From a virus, in the IMG/VR virus record IMGVR_UViG_3300031841_003468, positions 89,712-153,711 of that record: 64,000 nucleotides of DNA; one strand, written 5' to 3'. The notes beneath the pieces are model-generated. The model worked only from the letters and a program-made list of their open reading frames with translations, did no database searches and was not told the origin of the DNA. The position numbers and the translations under genes are program-made. Every line of letters starts with the position of its first letter. The first letter of the stretch is position 1. Of this stretch, positions 18,301 through 26,942 are shown piece after piece.

Positions 18301-20205
18301 GGGTACACCGTAACCTCTAATACCATATTTGCTCTTAGATATGCGTCTGACAATAAGCTTAAGTTATATGATATTACTGACGAAGGTCAAATCCTTATCA
18401 CTGAGGCCAATGTTGCCGAAGATGGAAATCCAGTTCAAATTACATTTGCTGCTCACCATTCTGAAACAGTACCTTCAATAACAAAAAGAGAAGCTGAATG
18501 GGAAATTGTCCATGAAGATTCTACTGGGCATGAAGGTGATTGGTATGATGGCATTAAACCTAGAACAGTTATTAAAAGTAGATTAGAAATAAATCCGGGA
18601 GAAAAATTAAGTTTCACTTGGGCTCCTCATACTAATACTTCTAATTTTGGTCTAGATTGGCTTGGCAATGCAACCGGTCATACTGGCGGTATCAATACTA
18701 AAACCCTGTGGGAAGCTGGATTACTAAAAACTTCTAGTAGCACAGACAATGAGTTTAGGTCAATTAATAATTCACAGCCTGACTGGAATATGAATACTAA
18801 CAATCAGTATTATGATGATTCAAGCGGCACTATCCTTTGGAGCAAACCAAGGGCTACAATGAACTTGGAAATAAGATACTTTGCCAATTACTCAGTTCAA
18901 CTACTGGACGTAGATACTGGTGAAGTAATAGCCACAATCGCACAGTCTTTGACCGGAAGTCCATTTAGATTTTGCATAGGGTCTAATCATGGTTTAGCAG
19001 CTAGTGAAATACCTACCAATTTGACAAAGGCTTCTTTAAGCTCAAGTCCATCTCCTTCACTACTGACACATGCACCCGATATTTCAAATCAGACTTTAAA
19101 TGCTGTTGAAAATTCAACCATTAACTTTACACCATCATTAGACACTAGTTCTAACAAGGTTACAATGTGGGCTTTTGAAAATCTTCCTAGCTGGCTAGTT
19201 GCCGATGAATCTACAGGTCAGATTACTGGAACTGCACCGGCTTACGCTGGAACAGCAGGTAGCGGAGTAAATGATGAGTATTATGTAACTGTTAAAGTTG
19301 GTAATCCTTTTGGTATAGATACGTGTACCCTTACAGTCAGTATAGCAGAATTATTACTGAATACAACATATACTAAGTGTATAGATAACGATAATACAAA
19401 TGAGTGGCTACAGCAAGTCACCAATAGCCTATCACAAAACCCGTTGAGAAGAAATGCAAATGGTACTGGCTCTAGTGATGCTTGGACTGTTAGTATATTG
19501 CAAGAATTTACGGGCGACACTACTGGTGGCTATTTGTTTGCACAGGGTGATAGTGCAACTGGAGTAGGTGTAAGATTATTCACCAATGGCAATGGAAATC
19601 TATCTTTTAGATATGGTAACAGTACATATAAATTATGGCAAAGCTGGAATAATGGAACCCTATCTACAGGAAATGACGTTTTTCACCTTATTACTATAAC
19701 ATATGATGGGGGAACAACTGGATCTGACTCCGCATATCTAAGTGACTACTTTGGTAGATTTAATTTTTATCTAACCGACTTAGATACTAAACAGACTTCC
19801 CAGATAACACCTGATTCTCAGAATCATAATAATGATGGTGTTAATCAAGCAATTTACGGTCGCCTTACAGTCGGCGGTAACTATAATAATAACTACATTA
19901 TGGGAGGTAAAGTTGCCGCTATGTCAATAACTAATTCTGCATTGACTTTATCTGAAATTCAAGGTGATAGCACAACTGGTGAAAATGGTTTTGCACTTGA
20001 TCCGCTTGGATGGAAAACTGAGAATAGTATTACAGATCCTGATCAGCATAAAATCTGGTTAATGGGTGATGGTGTAGATGACAACGATAATGGAGACCTT
20101 TACATCAGAAATCAGGTTGATACAACTGATAATGGATCAATGCTACAGATGAAGAATATGACATCAGATAGAATTGTAAATCACACACCTACAGGACTTC
20201 AATAA
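15337..20205 (+). CDS. Very large multidomain tail spike
   Basis: 1622 residues. Residues 118-160 contain a DUF1565-like beta-helix entry (DAARGSDTTGNGTVSKPYA, then AIGAAYAAS-type and CAGTYTE), and about 160-450 continue as a NosD-like right-handed beta-helix with Asn-rich turns. A repeat pair SVTGNDLTLNMSDSSSITID / AVSGTDLVLTMSDASTVTID lies around 630-700. Residues about 1245-1340 resemble a bacterial Ig/cadherin-like (He_PIG) module containing GQITGTAP, and about 1350-1600 have a LamG/concanavalin-like pattern. The mixture suggests a polysaccharide-binding or degrading spike with several carbohydrate-binding modules. Catalytic residues not assignable by eye. Confidence 0.75.
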   Translation: MAQYLLKRSKNDQSIVFQRDAKRVGTHPLGVLLAVGNGDGTVSIKNEGKSIDGIDFFELSNIPFAEYRVRDLQAGGTYAAQRQVGSDEAETVSELNELLGNNISNNPDETLARLSGDLIVDAARGSDTTGNGTVSKPYATIGAAYAASASGQTIAICAGTYTETIIADGSKSIRFIGMDRELVIWQAAASFSDTNDSCFETTGTSSTNEFHFTGISFKKGCFAVKIMSASKVLINNCVFYHNGWSGSRLSLSAAQTDTWANEGTLGYDSSASDLQSFAASSEVMSTEGGAIFIENSTEVEITDNDIHHCRSGIYLLDCGENGFGNISRNQIHTCILSAIHLNSSSLTATDGCSNFNIYNNSASLTGDNGIFVCGGIDNIVALNVIKNNWNAGCMAADASNTRFRDMDLSDNNRAATNAMGETGHAEGSIVIKGSTLRSDADFICEILDTQIYNTGLGSSSEKVGIYIDDGLDAINDRSRALINIDDVGFKSQDYAIKAECDLDEIKLTLGDLRFIDTVEKNIVATNGKYYELPFSNHHTNINVIDFKLDDTNSQIQVREGHNGNVINTYPINSLQAVAFGTKIRVILKGSDKIQFDDIPVSGCSIGGVAVNSVLATAVNTLNGIFTNTSGFSTTGVTVTGGSVTGNDLTLNMSDSSSITIDVTSLAVDTDNEVSSGAVSGTDLVLTMSDASTVTIDVANLVNGATVNLANPNWFYLNGPDAGDAVPDTSSAEQSKAPFYFGEALYPGEEIAWTPNYDSDTRFGIWQGGTLYGWSNINNTHYSKSMYYDESHNNLPSGKSYGWDWTESQGNSFANGDSIILRYDTDNFLKLFKVHRYTGQEDLRAVGSVAEDGTARTIVCHMADDNADLQLFTHRATTPKPFYVRTGIISTRGDQHLNSTFQLNDYQPLDYGPLLEKGQELVWQHSSSLTASNTMAVGVYGTDLTEGTSNARKAQYWVRSVAIESGRVRADGGATYDGTGFDINTRYASGYTVTSNTIFALRYASDNKLKLYDITDEGQILITEANVAEDGNPVQITFAAHHSETVPSITKREAEWEIVHEDSTGHEGDWYDGIKPRTVIKSRLEINPGEKLSFTWAPHTNTSNFGLDWLGNATGHTGGINTKTLWEAGLLKTSSSTDNEFRSINNSQPDWNMNTNNQYYDDSSGTILWSKPRATMNLEIRYFANYSVQLLDVDTGEVIATIAQSLTGSPFRFCIGSNHGLAASEIPTNLTKASLSSSPSPSLLTHAPDISNQTLNAVENSTINFTPSLDTSSNKVTMWAFENLPSWLVADESTGQITGTAPAYAGTAGSGVNDEYYVTVKVGNPFGIDTCTLTVSIAELLLNTTYTKCIDNDNTNEWLQQVTNSLSQNPLRRNANGTGSSDAWTVSILQEFTGDTTGGYLFAQGDSATGVGVRLFTNGNGNLSFRYGNSTYKLWQSWNNGTLSTGNDVFHLITITYDGGTTGSDSAYLSDYFGRFNFYLTDLDTKQTSQITPDSQNHNNDGVNQAIYGRLTVGGNYNNNYIMGGKVAAMSITNSALTLSEIQGDSTTGENGFALDPLGWKTENSITDPDQHKIWLMGDGVDDNDNGDLYIRNQVDTTDNGSMLQMKNMTSDRIVNHTPTGLQ

Positions 20206-20227
20206 TTTTAACCCGGAGATTATCTAA

Positions 20228-22621
20228 ATGACATTTTCATTTGGAGCTTTTTCATCAGCACCCTATAGTGGGTTAGCTGTACAAGAGATATACGGTAGCT
20301 GTACTATATCAGCATCGGCATCTACTTCCTCCTCTGCTAAAACAGAGGTTTCGGGAGGATCTACAATCTCTGCCAGCGGTTCCGTTGTTTCTGTTAGTAA
20401 AATTGAAACTTCTGCACAGTCAGCAATTACTGTTAATGGTGCGATTGTAAGTGATGCGGTAACTACTCCACTTGGCGTATCACTGGCTTCCGGGATTAGT
20501 TTAACTTCTAGTGGCTCTGTTGTAGTATTAAATTCATCTTCTGTATCAGCCTCAACACTTGACTTGTCTAGTGACAGCAAAACAGAAATACCATCACGGG
20601 GGGCAACATCACTTTCGGCAAGCGTTGTTACTGAAGGCTTTACTAGAACATTAGGTTCTTCAATAGCTTCTTCTGTCTTATCTACGTCTATTCAGGGTAA
20701 AACAGAAATACCATCACAGGGGACAACATCACTTTCGGCAAGCGTTGTTACTGAAGGCTTTACTAGAACACTAGGTTCTTCAATAGCTTCTTCTGTCTTG
20801 TCTACGTCTATTCAGAGTAAAACAGAAATACCATCACAGGGGGCAACATCACTTTCGGCAAGTGTTGTTACTGAAGGTTTTACTAGAACATTAGGTTCTT
20901 CAATAGCTTCTTCTGTCTTATCTACATCTATTCAGGGTAAAACAGAAATACCTTCTTCTGCATCTGGTATAACTATCGGATCTGTTGTTTCTATTGGTAT
21001 ACCTTTAACACTAGCGTCTTCAATAACTCCTGCTGTTGGTCTTGTGTCTTCAGGTTCTGTTATTTCACTAAATTCATCTTCATTGTCTGCATCTAGTGGT
21101 TCATTTGTGCCTGAAGGAAAAACTACAATACCTTCAACATCCACAACATCTGCATCAGGAAGTATTAGTAGTGAATCATTTATTAGGCTTAACTCACTTT
21201 CCAGCCTATCTGGTTCTGGTAGTACAAGTGCTAACTCTGTAATTACATCATTTGGAAACTCGAATGTTAGTGCGTTAGCATCATCAACTCCTGATAGTGC
21301 AATACAGCTACTTCAAGAAAGTAGTATACAGGGTAGCGGAACAACATCGTTTGCTGGAAAAATAACTCCTCTTGGTAGTTCTGATATTAATGGTGGATTG
21401 AATGCTGTTCTTGGTACTGCAACTACACCCATTATTGTTATACCTACTCAGGGTACATCACTAGCAAGTGGCATAAATATTACCGCCAGTTTAATTAATG
21501 TATTTGGTGAAACCATAAAGGCTGGTGCCTTCCAGATTTCTTCAAATGGAACTATTGTTCTAAATCAAGAATCTTCAGTAAGCACATCTGGTTCTATTTT
21601 ATCTAACGGGATTGTTCAGCCATTAGGATCTTCCAGTACTAATCTATCTGCAAGCACTAATGCACACGCTAGATTAGAAACATTTGCAACTTCCGCACTA
21701 AACTCCTCAGGTATATCTGCATTTACTGGATTTATAACACCGCTTGGTTCATCCACACTAAATAATAGTGGTGTATTTACATCTGATAATCATATAGAAA
21801 TATCTTCGCTGTCAACTGTCCAATCTTTAGCCTCTACTTCTGCTAAGGGTGGGCTAATTATTCATCTTTCAGAAGAATATAGTGCTGCCTCATCATTTAC
21901 ATCTCAGGGTTTTTGTGTATTAAATAACAGCATAACTGGCGAATATATCTTATCAGATCAATTTGGAAACCCAATTACTGACCATCTAGGTAACTATATA
22001 GTTATGTCAGCCGATGGTGCAGTTTCAGATGCTCTTGTACAAAGCAGAATGATAGTTCAGCCTTTAGGTACTACAACTATGGGTGGAACATTAATTCAAA
22101 CTAGCGAAGCAAAGACTATTATTCCTAGTATTGCATCTGGCAGCGTAAATGCTAGCATCTCCTCTCAGTCATTCATTGAAATGGCTAATGACGCAACCTT
22201 GCCAACTTCACTATCTTTAGACATGCATACAATTATAGAAATGTTTGGTGAAGGATCTCAGAGTGCAAATGTAACAATAGTCCCACATGCAGCGACTGTA
22301 GTCAGAGGTTATTCTACTGCAGTTATTGAGGCTTTCTCAGCTTCAGTGGGCAAAATAACAATTCCTGTCACATCAACTCCTCAGGGTGTAGCACGATTCG
22401 TTAAGGCTAAGCTTTCTAGCCTGTACGAAAATCCTGATATTATAGATATAATTGTGTATATTAACTTAGAGGAAACTATGGATGTGAACATCAATAAGAT
22501 TGAGGACGGTATTACTGCAAATATTACTAAAACCAACAGTATTACCAAGAATATAACAAAACAATCCGGCTTCACAGCCACAATCGAACGTTCAAACTCA
22601 CTAACAGCAACAAGAGGTTAA
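20228..22621 (+). CDS. Ser/Thr-rich repetitive fibre protein
   Basis: 797 residues made almost entirely of Ser, Thr, Ala, Gly and Ile in loosely repeating ~20-residue units (SLSASVVTEGFTRTLGSS, TSASGSISSESFIRLNS and many more). Three 40-residue units are nearly identical (see repeat at 20581). Only the middle (about 575-600) and the C-terminal ~65 residues, with VNINKIEDGITANITKTNSI, have normal complexity. The regular alternation suggests a long thin beta-structured shaft. A CGGAG lies before the ATG. Likely a tail or head fibre; receptor role is inferred only from location. Confidence 0.62.
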   Translation: MTFSFGAFSSAPYSGLAVQEIYGSCTISASASTSSSAKTEVSGGSTISASGSVVSVSKIETSAQSAITVNGAIVSDAVTTPLGVSLASGISLTSSGSVVVLNSSSVSASTLDLSSDSKTEIPSRGATSLSASVVTEGFTRTLGSSIASSVLSTSIQGKTEIPSQGTTSLSASVVTEGFTRTLGSSIASSVLSTSIQSKTEIPSQGATSLSASVVTEGFTRTLGSSIASSVLSTSIQGKTEIPSSASGITIGSVVSIGIPLTLASSITPAVGLVSSGSVISLNSSSLSASSGSFVPEGKTTIPSTSTTSASGSISSESFIRLNSLSSLSGSGSTSANSVITSFGNSNVSALASSTPDSAIQLLQESSIQGSGTTSFAGKITPLGSSDINGGLNAVLGTATTPIIVIPTQGTSLASGINITASLINVFGETIKAGAFQISSNGTIVLNQESSVSTSGSILSNGIVQPLGSSSTNLSASTNAHARLETFATSALNSSGISAFTGFITPLGSSTLNNSGVFTSDNHIEISSLSTVQSLASTSAKGGLIIHLSEEYSAASSFTSQGFCVLNNSITGEYILSDQFGNPITDHLGNYIVMSADGAVSDALVQSRMIVQPLGTTTMGGTLIQTSEAKTIIPSIASGSVNASISSQSFIEMANDATLPTSLSLDMHTIIEMFGEGSQSANVTIVPHAATVVRGYSTAVIEAFSASVGKITIPVTSTPQGVARFVKAKLSSLYENPDIIDIIVYINLEETMDVNINKIEDGITANITKTNSITKNITKQSGFTATIERSNSLTATRG
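20581..20940 (+). repeat. Three tandem 120-base repeats
   Basis: Three head-to-tail copies of exactly 120 bases (20581-20700, 20701-20820, 20821-20940), each encoding 40 residues beginning about TEIPS.G.TSLSASVV. By eye, copies 1 and 2 differ at 5 positions, 1 and 3 at 4, and 2 and 3 at 7. A more diverged unit follows. The frame is preserved, so copy-number change would lengthen or shorten the fibre. Confidence 0.95.
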
Positions 22622-22623
22622 TA

Positions 22624-22932
22624 ATGGCCATAAACGAAATTCATGTAAATGATATCGGTACAGTCTTCAAATTGACTGTAAAAGACGGCACTAGTGTTGT
22701 CGATCTTTCTTCCAATACGGGCTTAACCGTTATTTTCAAGAAGCCTAGCAATGCAAAACTAGAGCAGACTGCAGTGCTTACTAATACTGGAACTGATGGC
22801 CTTATCGAATATACGATAGCTGAAGGCGACCTAGATGAATCTGGTACTTGGCAGATACAGGCTAAGGTTCAGATTAGTGATGGAACCTTTTATTCTGATA
22901 TCCACACTTTCAAAGTACATAGAAACCTATAA
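22624..22932 (+). CDS. BppU-N-like baseplate/fibre module
   Basis: 102-residue beta-sandwich protein resembling the N-terminal domain of phage baseplate upper protein (BppU_N/DUF2479): VFKLTVKDGTSVVDLSSNTG, then YTIAEGDLDESGTWQIQAKV and YSDIHTFKV are the classic strands. In known phages this domain joins receptor-binding proteins to the baseplate or forms Ig-like units on fibres. It starts 2 bases after the repetitive fibre gene, so the two products probably work together. Confidence 0.65.
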   Translation: MAINEIHVNDIGTVFKLTVKDGTSVVDLSSNTGLTVIFKKPSNAKLEQTAVLTNTGTDGLIEYTIAEGDLDESGTWQIQAKVQISDGTFYSDIHTFKVHRNL

Positions 22933-22943
22933 GGAGAACTTTA

Positions 22944-23456
22944 ATGGCTTGGCAAAATGAAATGACATTGATCGTTCGTCACCTAGTTAACGATCTAGAT
23001 AGCTCTAGTTATACATTCCAAGATGACAGAATCCAAGAAGCAATCCTTGTTTCTGCTCAGCTAATGGTTAATGAACTAGACTTTGAAAAAGAATACACTA
23101 TTGAGGTTGATGGTGCAAGTCTAAGCCCAGATCCAACTGAGGGTACTAAAGACGATCCATTTATCTCTCTTGTAGCTCTTAAATGTGCCTGCATCCTAAC
23201 TGGCAGTGAGCTCAAAACTAAATCACTAAGTGCCATGTCTATCAAAGACGGCCCATCAGCCATTGATACTCGTGGTATTGTTCAAGGTCTTAATATTATT
23301 TATACAGACCTATGTAGCAAATATGAAACAGCTAAGCTACAATACTTAGCAACTAGAACTGTCAATGGAACAGCTATTCTTTCTCCATACAGTTCACCAA
23401 ATTACAGTTATCCAAGAAGTACTGGTGGAACTCACCGTTCTGGAGATTTTATTTAA
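22944..23456 (+). CDS. Head-tail adaptor (connector) protein
   Basis: 170 residues. An N-terminal helical bundle of the type in head-tail adaptors (YTFQDDRIQEAILVSAQLMV, then FISLVALKCACILTGSELKT, and a later DLCSKYETAKLQYLA helix) matches gp6/gp15-like connectors that form the first ring below the portal. AAGGAGA before the ATG. It begins the connector cluster that continues to 25821. The family fit is by pattern and position. Confidence 0.65.
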   Translation: MAWQNEMTLIVRHLVNDLDSSSYTFQDDRIQEAILVSAQLMVNELDFEKEYTIEVDGASLSPDPTEGTKDDPFISLVALKCACILTGSELKTKSLSAMSIKDGPSAIDTRGIVQGLNIIYTDLCSKYETAKLQYLATRTVNGTAILSPYSSPNYSYPRSTGGTHRSGDFI

Positions 23457-23481
23457 TTTTTAATCCTTAAGGAGATTTATT

Positions 23482-23694
23482 ATGGCAGACGTAGCAATCA
23501 AAGCAAAAACTGCAGCCACTCAACCTAATGGTGGTCGTGCCGTTGTTTCAGTTCCTAAGGCAGGTATTGCCAATGGCCAAAACGTACTAGCTTCACCAAT
23601 CGGTGCACTAGATGACACTGTGGCTAACATGGATACTAAGCTAGACAACAGATTTGATGATGTTAGATATTACTCAGGCGATCTAATTACTTAA
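23482..23694 (+). CDS. Hypothetical small protein in connector cluster
   Basis: 70 residues, not recognised. No membrane segment or cysteines. A perfect AAGGAG sits before the ATG and codon use is biased like that of abundant structural genes, so it is probably a real and well-expressed protein. The C-terminal half (LDDTVANMDTKLDNRFDDV) may form a short helix. Location between connector and neck genes suggests a minor head or neck component. Confidence 0.55.
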   Translation: MADVAIKAKTAATQPNGGRAVVSVPKAGIANGQNVLASPIGALDDTVANMDTKLDNRFDDVRYYSGDLIT

Positions 23695-23712
23695 TTTTAG
23701 AGGTGTAGTCAA

Positions 23713-24228
23713 ATGGCTATAGATATCCCAGCAGATGTATTTAACATCTATAATGAAGCAGTACAGCTATTTATCAGAAAGGCTAAATTAATCTACCCGG
23801 CTAAAAGGGAAGAATGTCCTAACTGCTACGTAGCTAACAATCACTATGGTGGAAGATCTACCTCCAAGTATAAAACTGGAGGGCCAGATCCATTTTCCGC
23901 TGGAATGACCTGTCCTGTATGTCACGGTCGTGGATATAAAGAAGTAGAAGCATCAGAAGAAATTGATGTTAGAATTTATTGGGATAGAAGAAGCTGGACT
24001 GATGTAGGTATTGATAATCTTGACTTACCTAATGGTGCTATCCAGACTATTGGATATATGAGCGATTTAGGCAAGATAGAAAAAGCAAAATACCTAGTTC
24101 CTCAAAACTATGGTAATATTTCAAATCATCATGAAATGAAATTCCAAAGAGTAGGGACATCATATCCACAAGGATTTAAGCAGAACCCAACAAAATATGT
24201 TGTAACATTTTGGGAGATGGTTAAATAG
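23713..24228 (+). CDS. Zinc-ribbon head-closure-like protein
   Basis: 171 residues. Cys35-x2-Cys38 and Cys67-x2-Cys70 (in CPNC and CPVCHGRG) form a zinc ribbon like the DnaJ CxxCxGxG units. The remainder is beta-rich (VDVRIYWDR-like, AIQTIGYMSDL, KYLVPQNY, ERVGTSYPQGF) and fits head-closure or stopper proteins found at this point in many siphoviruses. Zinc-bearing versions occur in other large phage genomes and are usually annotated as hypothetical. The function by position is head-tail interface. Confidence 0.6.
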   Translation: MAIDIPADVFNIYNEAVQLFIRKAKLIYPAKREECPNCYVANNHYGGRSTSKYKTGGPDPFSAGMTCPVCHGRGYKEVEASEEIDVRIYWDRRSWTDVGIDNLDLPNGAIQTIGYMSDLGKIEKAKYLVPQNYGNISNHHEMKFQRVGTSYPQGFKQNPTKYVVTFWEMVK

Positions 24229-24229
24229 G

Positions 24230-24862
24230 ATGGTCAAAAAAGGACTTACAATAGTAGAGACTAATGCTCAAATTGCATTAAAGATGAACAAGGAAATAGC
24301 AGCCTATCTAAATAGAATGGCTAAGGCTAAGTATGGCTACATTGAAGGCAAACTTAAGCCTGTTGTTGCAAGTGCAATAGCGAGCTCTCCTGAAATATCA
24401 TCACTACAAAGCGGTAAATTGAAGATGGACTTTGGATTAAATCATGACCCTACACAAGGAATTATTACCGCTATCACTGAAACAGTAGAAGTTAAACTTG
24501 GTACTGGCATAAGCCCTAGATCTCTAAAGGGAACATTAATCACCATTAACGTACAGCCAACAAGCTTAAGCAATTTATTAAATCAATCTTTTGCATTTCA
24601 GCAAACCGAAGAAGGATATTTGCTTCCTTGGTTTAGATGGTTAACTACAGCGGGTGATACTCCTGTAGTTATGGATTATGATGTTTCTTATGGAAATTAT
24701 AGGCAAAGTAGGGCAGGTGGAGCTATAATGAAGAAGGGTGGTGCATTTCGTGTAGACCCAACATATTCTGGTACAAGAGAAGAAAACTTTATCTCCAGAG
24801 CACTATCTAGTAATGCTCTACTTAGAGAAATAGATAATATACTTACAAAGGCATTTAAATAA
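24230..24862 (+). CDS. Neck / tail-completion-like protein
   Basis: 210 residues. The N-terminal half is alpha-helical and the end, GGAFRVDPTYSGTREENF followed by a C-terminal amphipathic helix, is the form seen in phage neck proteins (HK97 gp10-like, tail completion). Starts 2 bases after the preceding stop and its stop overlaps the next start (TAATG), so strongly coupled. No motif for enzymatic activity. Confidence 0.6.
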   Translation: MVKKGLTIVETNAQIALKMNKEIAAYLNRMAKAKYGYIEGKLKPVVASAIASSPEISSLQSGKLKMDFGLNHDPTQGIITAITETVEVKLGTGISPRSLKGTLITINVQPTSLSNLLNQSFAFQQTEEGYLLPWFRWLTTAGDTPVVMDYDVSYGNYRQSRAGGAIMKKGGAFRVDPTYSGTREENFISRALSSNALLREIDNILTKAFK

Positions 24863-25821
24863 TGGCATATAACAATCAACTAAAAGGGATCGTTAATACA
24901 TCAGATGTTAATCTGACTACAATCCTCATGGAAAACATGATTGGTTTTTTAGATCATGGTTTAATTAACGCTGGTTCTTTCTTTAATGTAGAGCGTGGAG
25001 ACATGGGTCTTTATAACGCATCGGAAGCCAAGCTAAGAATGGTGCAAGACCCTAGATATACAGACGGTCAGGTTTGGGAATCATATAGATCTAACTGGGT
25101 ATGGGAAACTGGATTAGACTCTTCAGATGATCCAATTTCTATTTCTGGCGTATGGGTTAATGGTAGTTATTATGAAAATGGCAATGTGAGCAAACCTTTC
25201 CATATTGATTATCCTAATGGTCACGTAGTATTTGATACTCCACTTGCTTCAACAGACCTAGTGGAAGTCAACCATAGTAATAAATGGGTTAAAGTTATGC
25301 CTCAGAGAGGTATGCCTTGGTTTAGAGAAATACAAACTGGTTCTTTTAGAAATGATAATCCTCACTTCCTTCAGTCTGGATCAGGCGAATGGGCACAATT
25401 AGCAGAGACTAGAGTTCAGCTTCCTGCTATTGGGGTAGAGGTTGTCCCGAATAGATCGTTTAGACCATATCAGATTGGTGGTACTCAGTGGGCTATGACC
25501 GATGTTATTTTCCACATTGTTGCTGAAGAAGAGTGGGTAGCCGCCAATTTAACAGACATTATATCCTATCAAAACGATAGAACAATCGTATTATTCGACA
25601 GTAATCAGGTAGCTGCTTCCGGGTCGTATCCTCTTGATGTAAACGGCTCAAAAACTACTAATGCCAATACAGAAGCACAATATCCTCAGTATGTAGATAC
25701 TTATCCATACCAGAAGTGTTTTATTACTAACACTAGAGGACAGGGGATTACACAGATAGCCCCAGAGCTGTATATAGGCACTGTTCGTTGCACAACTGAA
25801 GTAGAAATGACAAATATTTAG
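24862..25821 (+). CDS. Tail terminator/neck-region structural protein
   Basis: 319 residues, directly before the tail tube gene. Mixed alpha/beta with many aromatic residues, no signal peptide and no repeats. By position (after neck protein, before tube) a tail terminator or tail-joining protein is expected, but it is longer than the usual ~130-200-residue terminators, so it may combine two functions. Family not recognised from the sequence. The following gap carries a promoter-like element. Confidence 0.5.
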   Translation: MAYNNQLKGIVNTSDVNLTTILMENMIGFLDHGLINAGSFFNVERGDMGLYNASEAKLRMVQDPRYTDGQVWESYRSNWVWETGLDSSDDPISISGVWVNGSYYENGNVSKPFHIDYPNGHVVFDTPLASTDLVEVNHSNKWVKVMPQRGMPWFREIQTGSFRNDNPHFLQSGSGEWAQLAETRVQLPAIGVEVVPNRSFRPYQIGGTQWAMTDVIFHIVAEEEWVAANLTDIISYQNDRTIVLFDSNQVAASGSYPLDVNGSKTTNANTEAQYPQYVDTYPYQKCFITNTRGQGITQIAPELYIGTVRCTTEVEMTNI

Positions 25822-25836
25822 TCAAAAAAACTCATA

Positions 25837-25849
25837 TTGTGTATTTTAT
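25837..25849 (+). promoter_or_regulatory. Late-promoter-like element 4
   Basis: TTGTGTATTTTAT, 82 bases before the tail tube ATG. A perfect 12-base palindrome, TAATACGTATTA (25890-25901), lies between the element and the gene. Confidence 0.6.
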
Positions 25850-25889
25850 TGTATACCACTTTTGCCAAAAAGTACGAAGGATAGTTTTT

Positions 25890-25901
25890 TAATACGTATT
25901 A
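25890..25901. repeat. TAATACGTATTA palindrome
   Basis: Perfect 12-base palindrome in the leader of the tail tube gene. Related TACGTA palindromic clusters occur at 8585-8597 and 58909-58920, all three in gaps that carry a late-promoter-like element. A protein operator is possible, but AT-rich chance palindromes cannot be excluded. Confidence 0.4.
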
Positions 25902-25931
25902 CTATAACTAAACTTTTGGAGAATTTTTGTT

Positions 25932-26942
25932 ATGGCCAATAAAAGAATTTTTTATGCTTGCCAAGCCGTAGCTATCACAACCCAAGACGGTTCCGTTGGA
26001 GCTGGGAATGTGATGAAAGGTGTCCAGAGTGTTGGTATTAATACCAATATTTCTCTAGACCAAGTTTTCGAGCTAGGTCAAGCAGCCATTTATGAAAATA
26101 TAGAAGAAGTTGCCGAAGTTGAAGTAACCATTGAAAAGGTTCTTGACGGGCACAAACTTCTATATAACGCTGCTGCTCCATCTGGTGGCACTGATATCGT
26201 TGCTGCTTCTGCGGAAGAATGTGACGTTTATCTAGCTATTTATGCTGATAGTGCCAACGCAATCGCTTCAACTAATAAAGTAAACGTCGTAGCCTGCCCT
26301 AAAATGGTAGTAGGTTCTGTTTCTTATAGTTGGACTGTTGACGGAACAGCAACTGAATCTGTTACCCTAGTCGGTAACGATAAGGTCTGGAATACCCAAG
26401 CTAGTGATCTAATGAGTGCCGATGCAGACACTAAGTATGCAGACGGTCTTGCCACTGGTATTGATGGAACTCACAGCCCTCTACACGCAGCCGCTGGCTC
26501 TGGTGTTGTTCGTAGAAGCAACGTTTATAGTCACGGTGATGGTGGTGCCGATTGGCCTGCCGCTGTTTTGACTAACGGTACTGCTGGTAGTCGTCGTGTT
26601 CAATCTATCAGCATGAGTGCTGACTTTGGACGTGAGAACATTCTAGAACTTGGCTCTTTCGGGCCTTATTGCAAGTACGCTAGTTTCCCATTTGAAGTTT
26701 CAGCCGAATTTGAAGTTGTTTCTTCTGGTGGTGACTTAGTTAACGTTTCTGGTACTGGTAAAAACCTAGGTACTGGTGAGACTATCACCGTTACTGACCA
26801 AGCTGGAACTGTTGTCTCAGGTGACAACTTCAAGCTAACTGGAGTTTCATACTCTGGTGGAGATACTGGTGGCGGTAACGCTAGTGTTACTTTTAGCTAC
26901 TCTACTTTCAATAGCTTCACAGCTACTAACCCATCTGCCTAA
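25932..26942 (+). CDS. Major tail tube protein
   Basis: 336 residues. Position after the neck genes, strong codon bias and its own promoter-like element fit the abundant tail tube. The sequence starts with beta strands around YACQAVAIT and ISLDQVFELGQAAIYEN; VEVTIEKVLDG is typical of tube proteins, and the C-terminal ~80 residues (from about 255) contain an Ig-like or additional beta domain (GDLVNVSGTGKNLGTG). TTGGAGA precedes the ATG. No sheath gene accompanies it, arguing for a non-contractile tail. Confidence 0.75.
   Translation: MANKRIFYACQAVAITTQDGSVGAGNVMKGVQSVGINTNISLDQVFELGQAAIYENIEEVAEVEVTIEKVLDGHKLLYNAAAPSGGTDIVAASAEECDVYLAIYADSANAIASTNKVNVVACPKMVVGSVSYSWTVDGTATESVTLVGNDKVWNTQASDLMSADADTKYADGLATGIDGTHSPLHAAAGSGVVRRSNVYSHGDGGADWPAAVLTNGTAGSRRVQSISMSADFGRENILELGSFGPYCKYASFPFEVSAEFEVVSSGGDLVNVSGTGKNLGTGETITVTDQAGTVVSGDNFKLTGVSYSGGDTGGGNASVTFSYSTFNSFTATNPSA

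Noticed and set aside
20228-22621. Repeats as a CRISPR-like array
   Set aside because: The 120-base units are contiguous without spacers and lie in a continuous reading frame.
24862-25821. Tail sheath protein
   Set aside because: No sheath-like domain was seen and the length and position fit a tail-terminator or neck protein better; the tail looks non-contractile.
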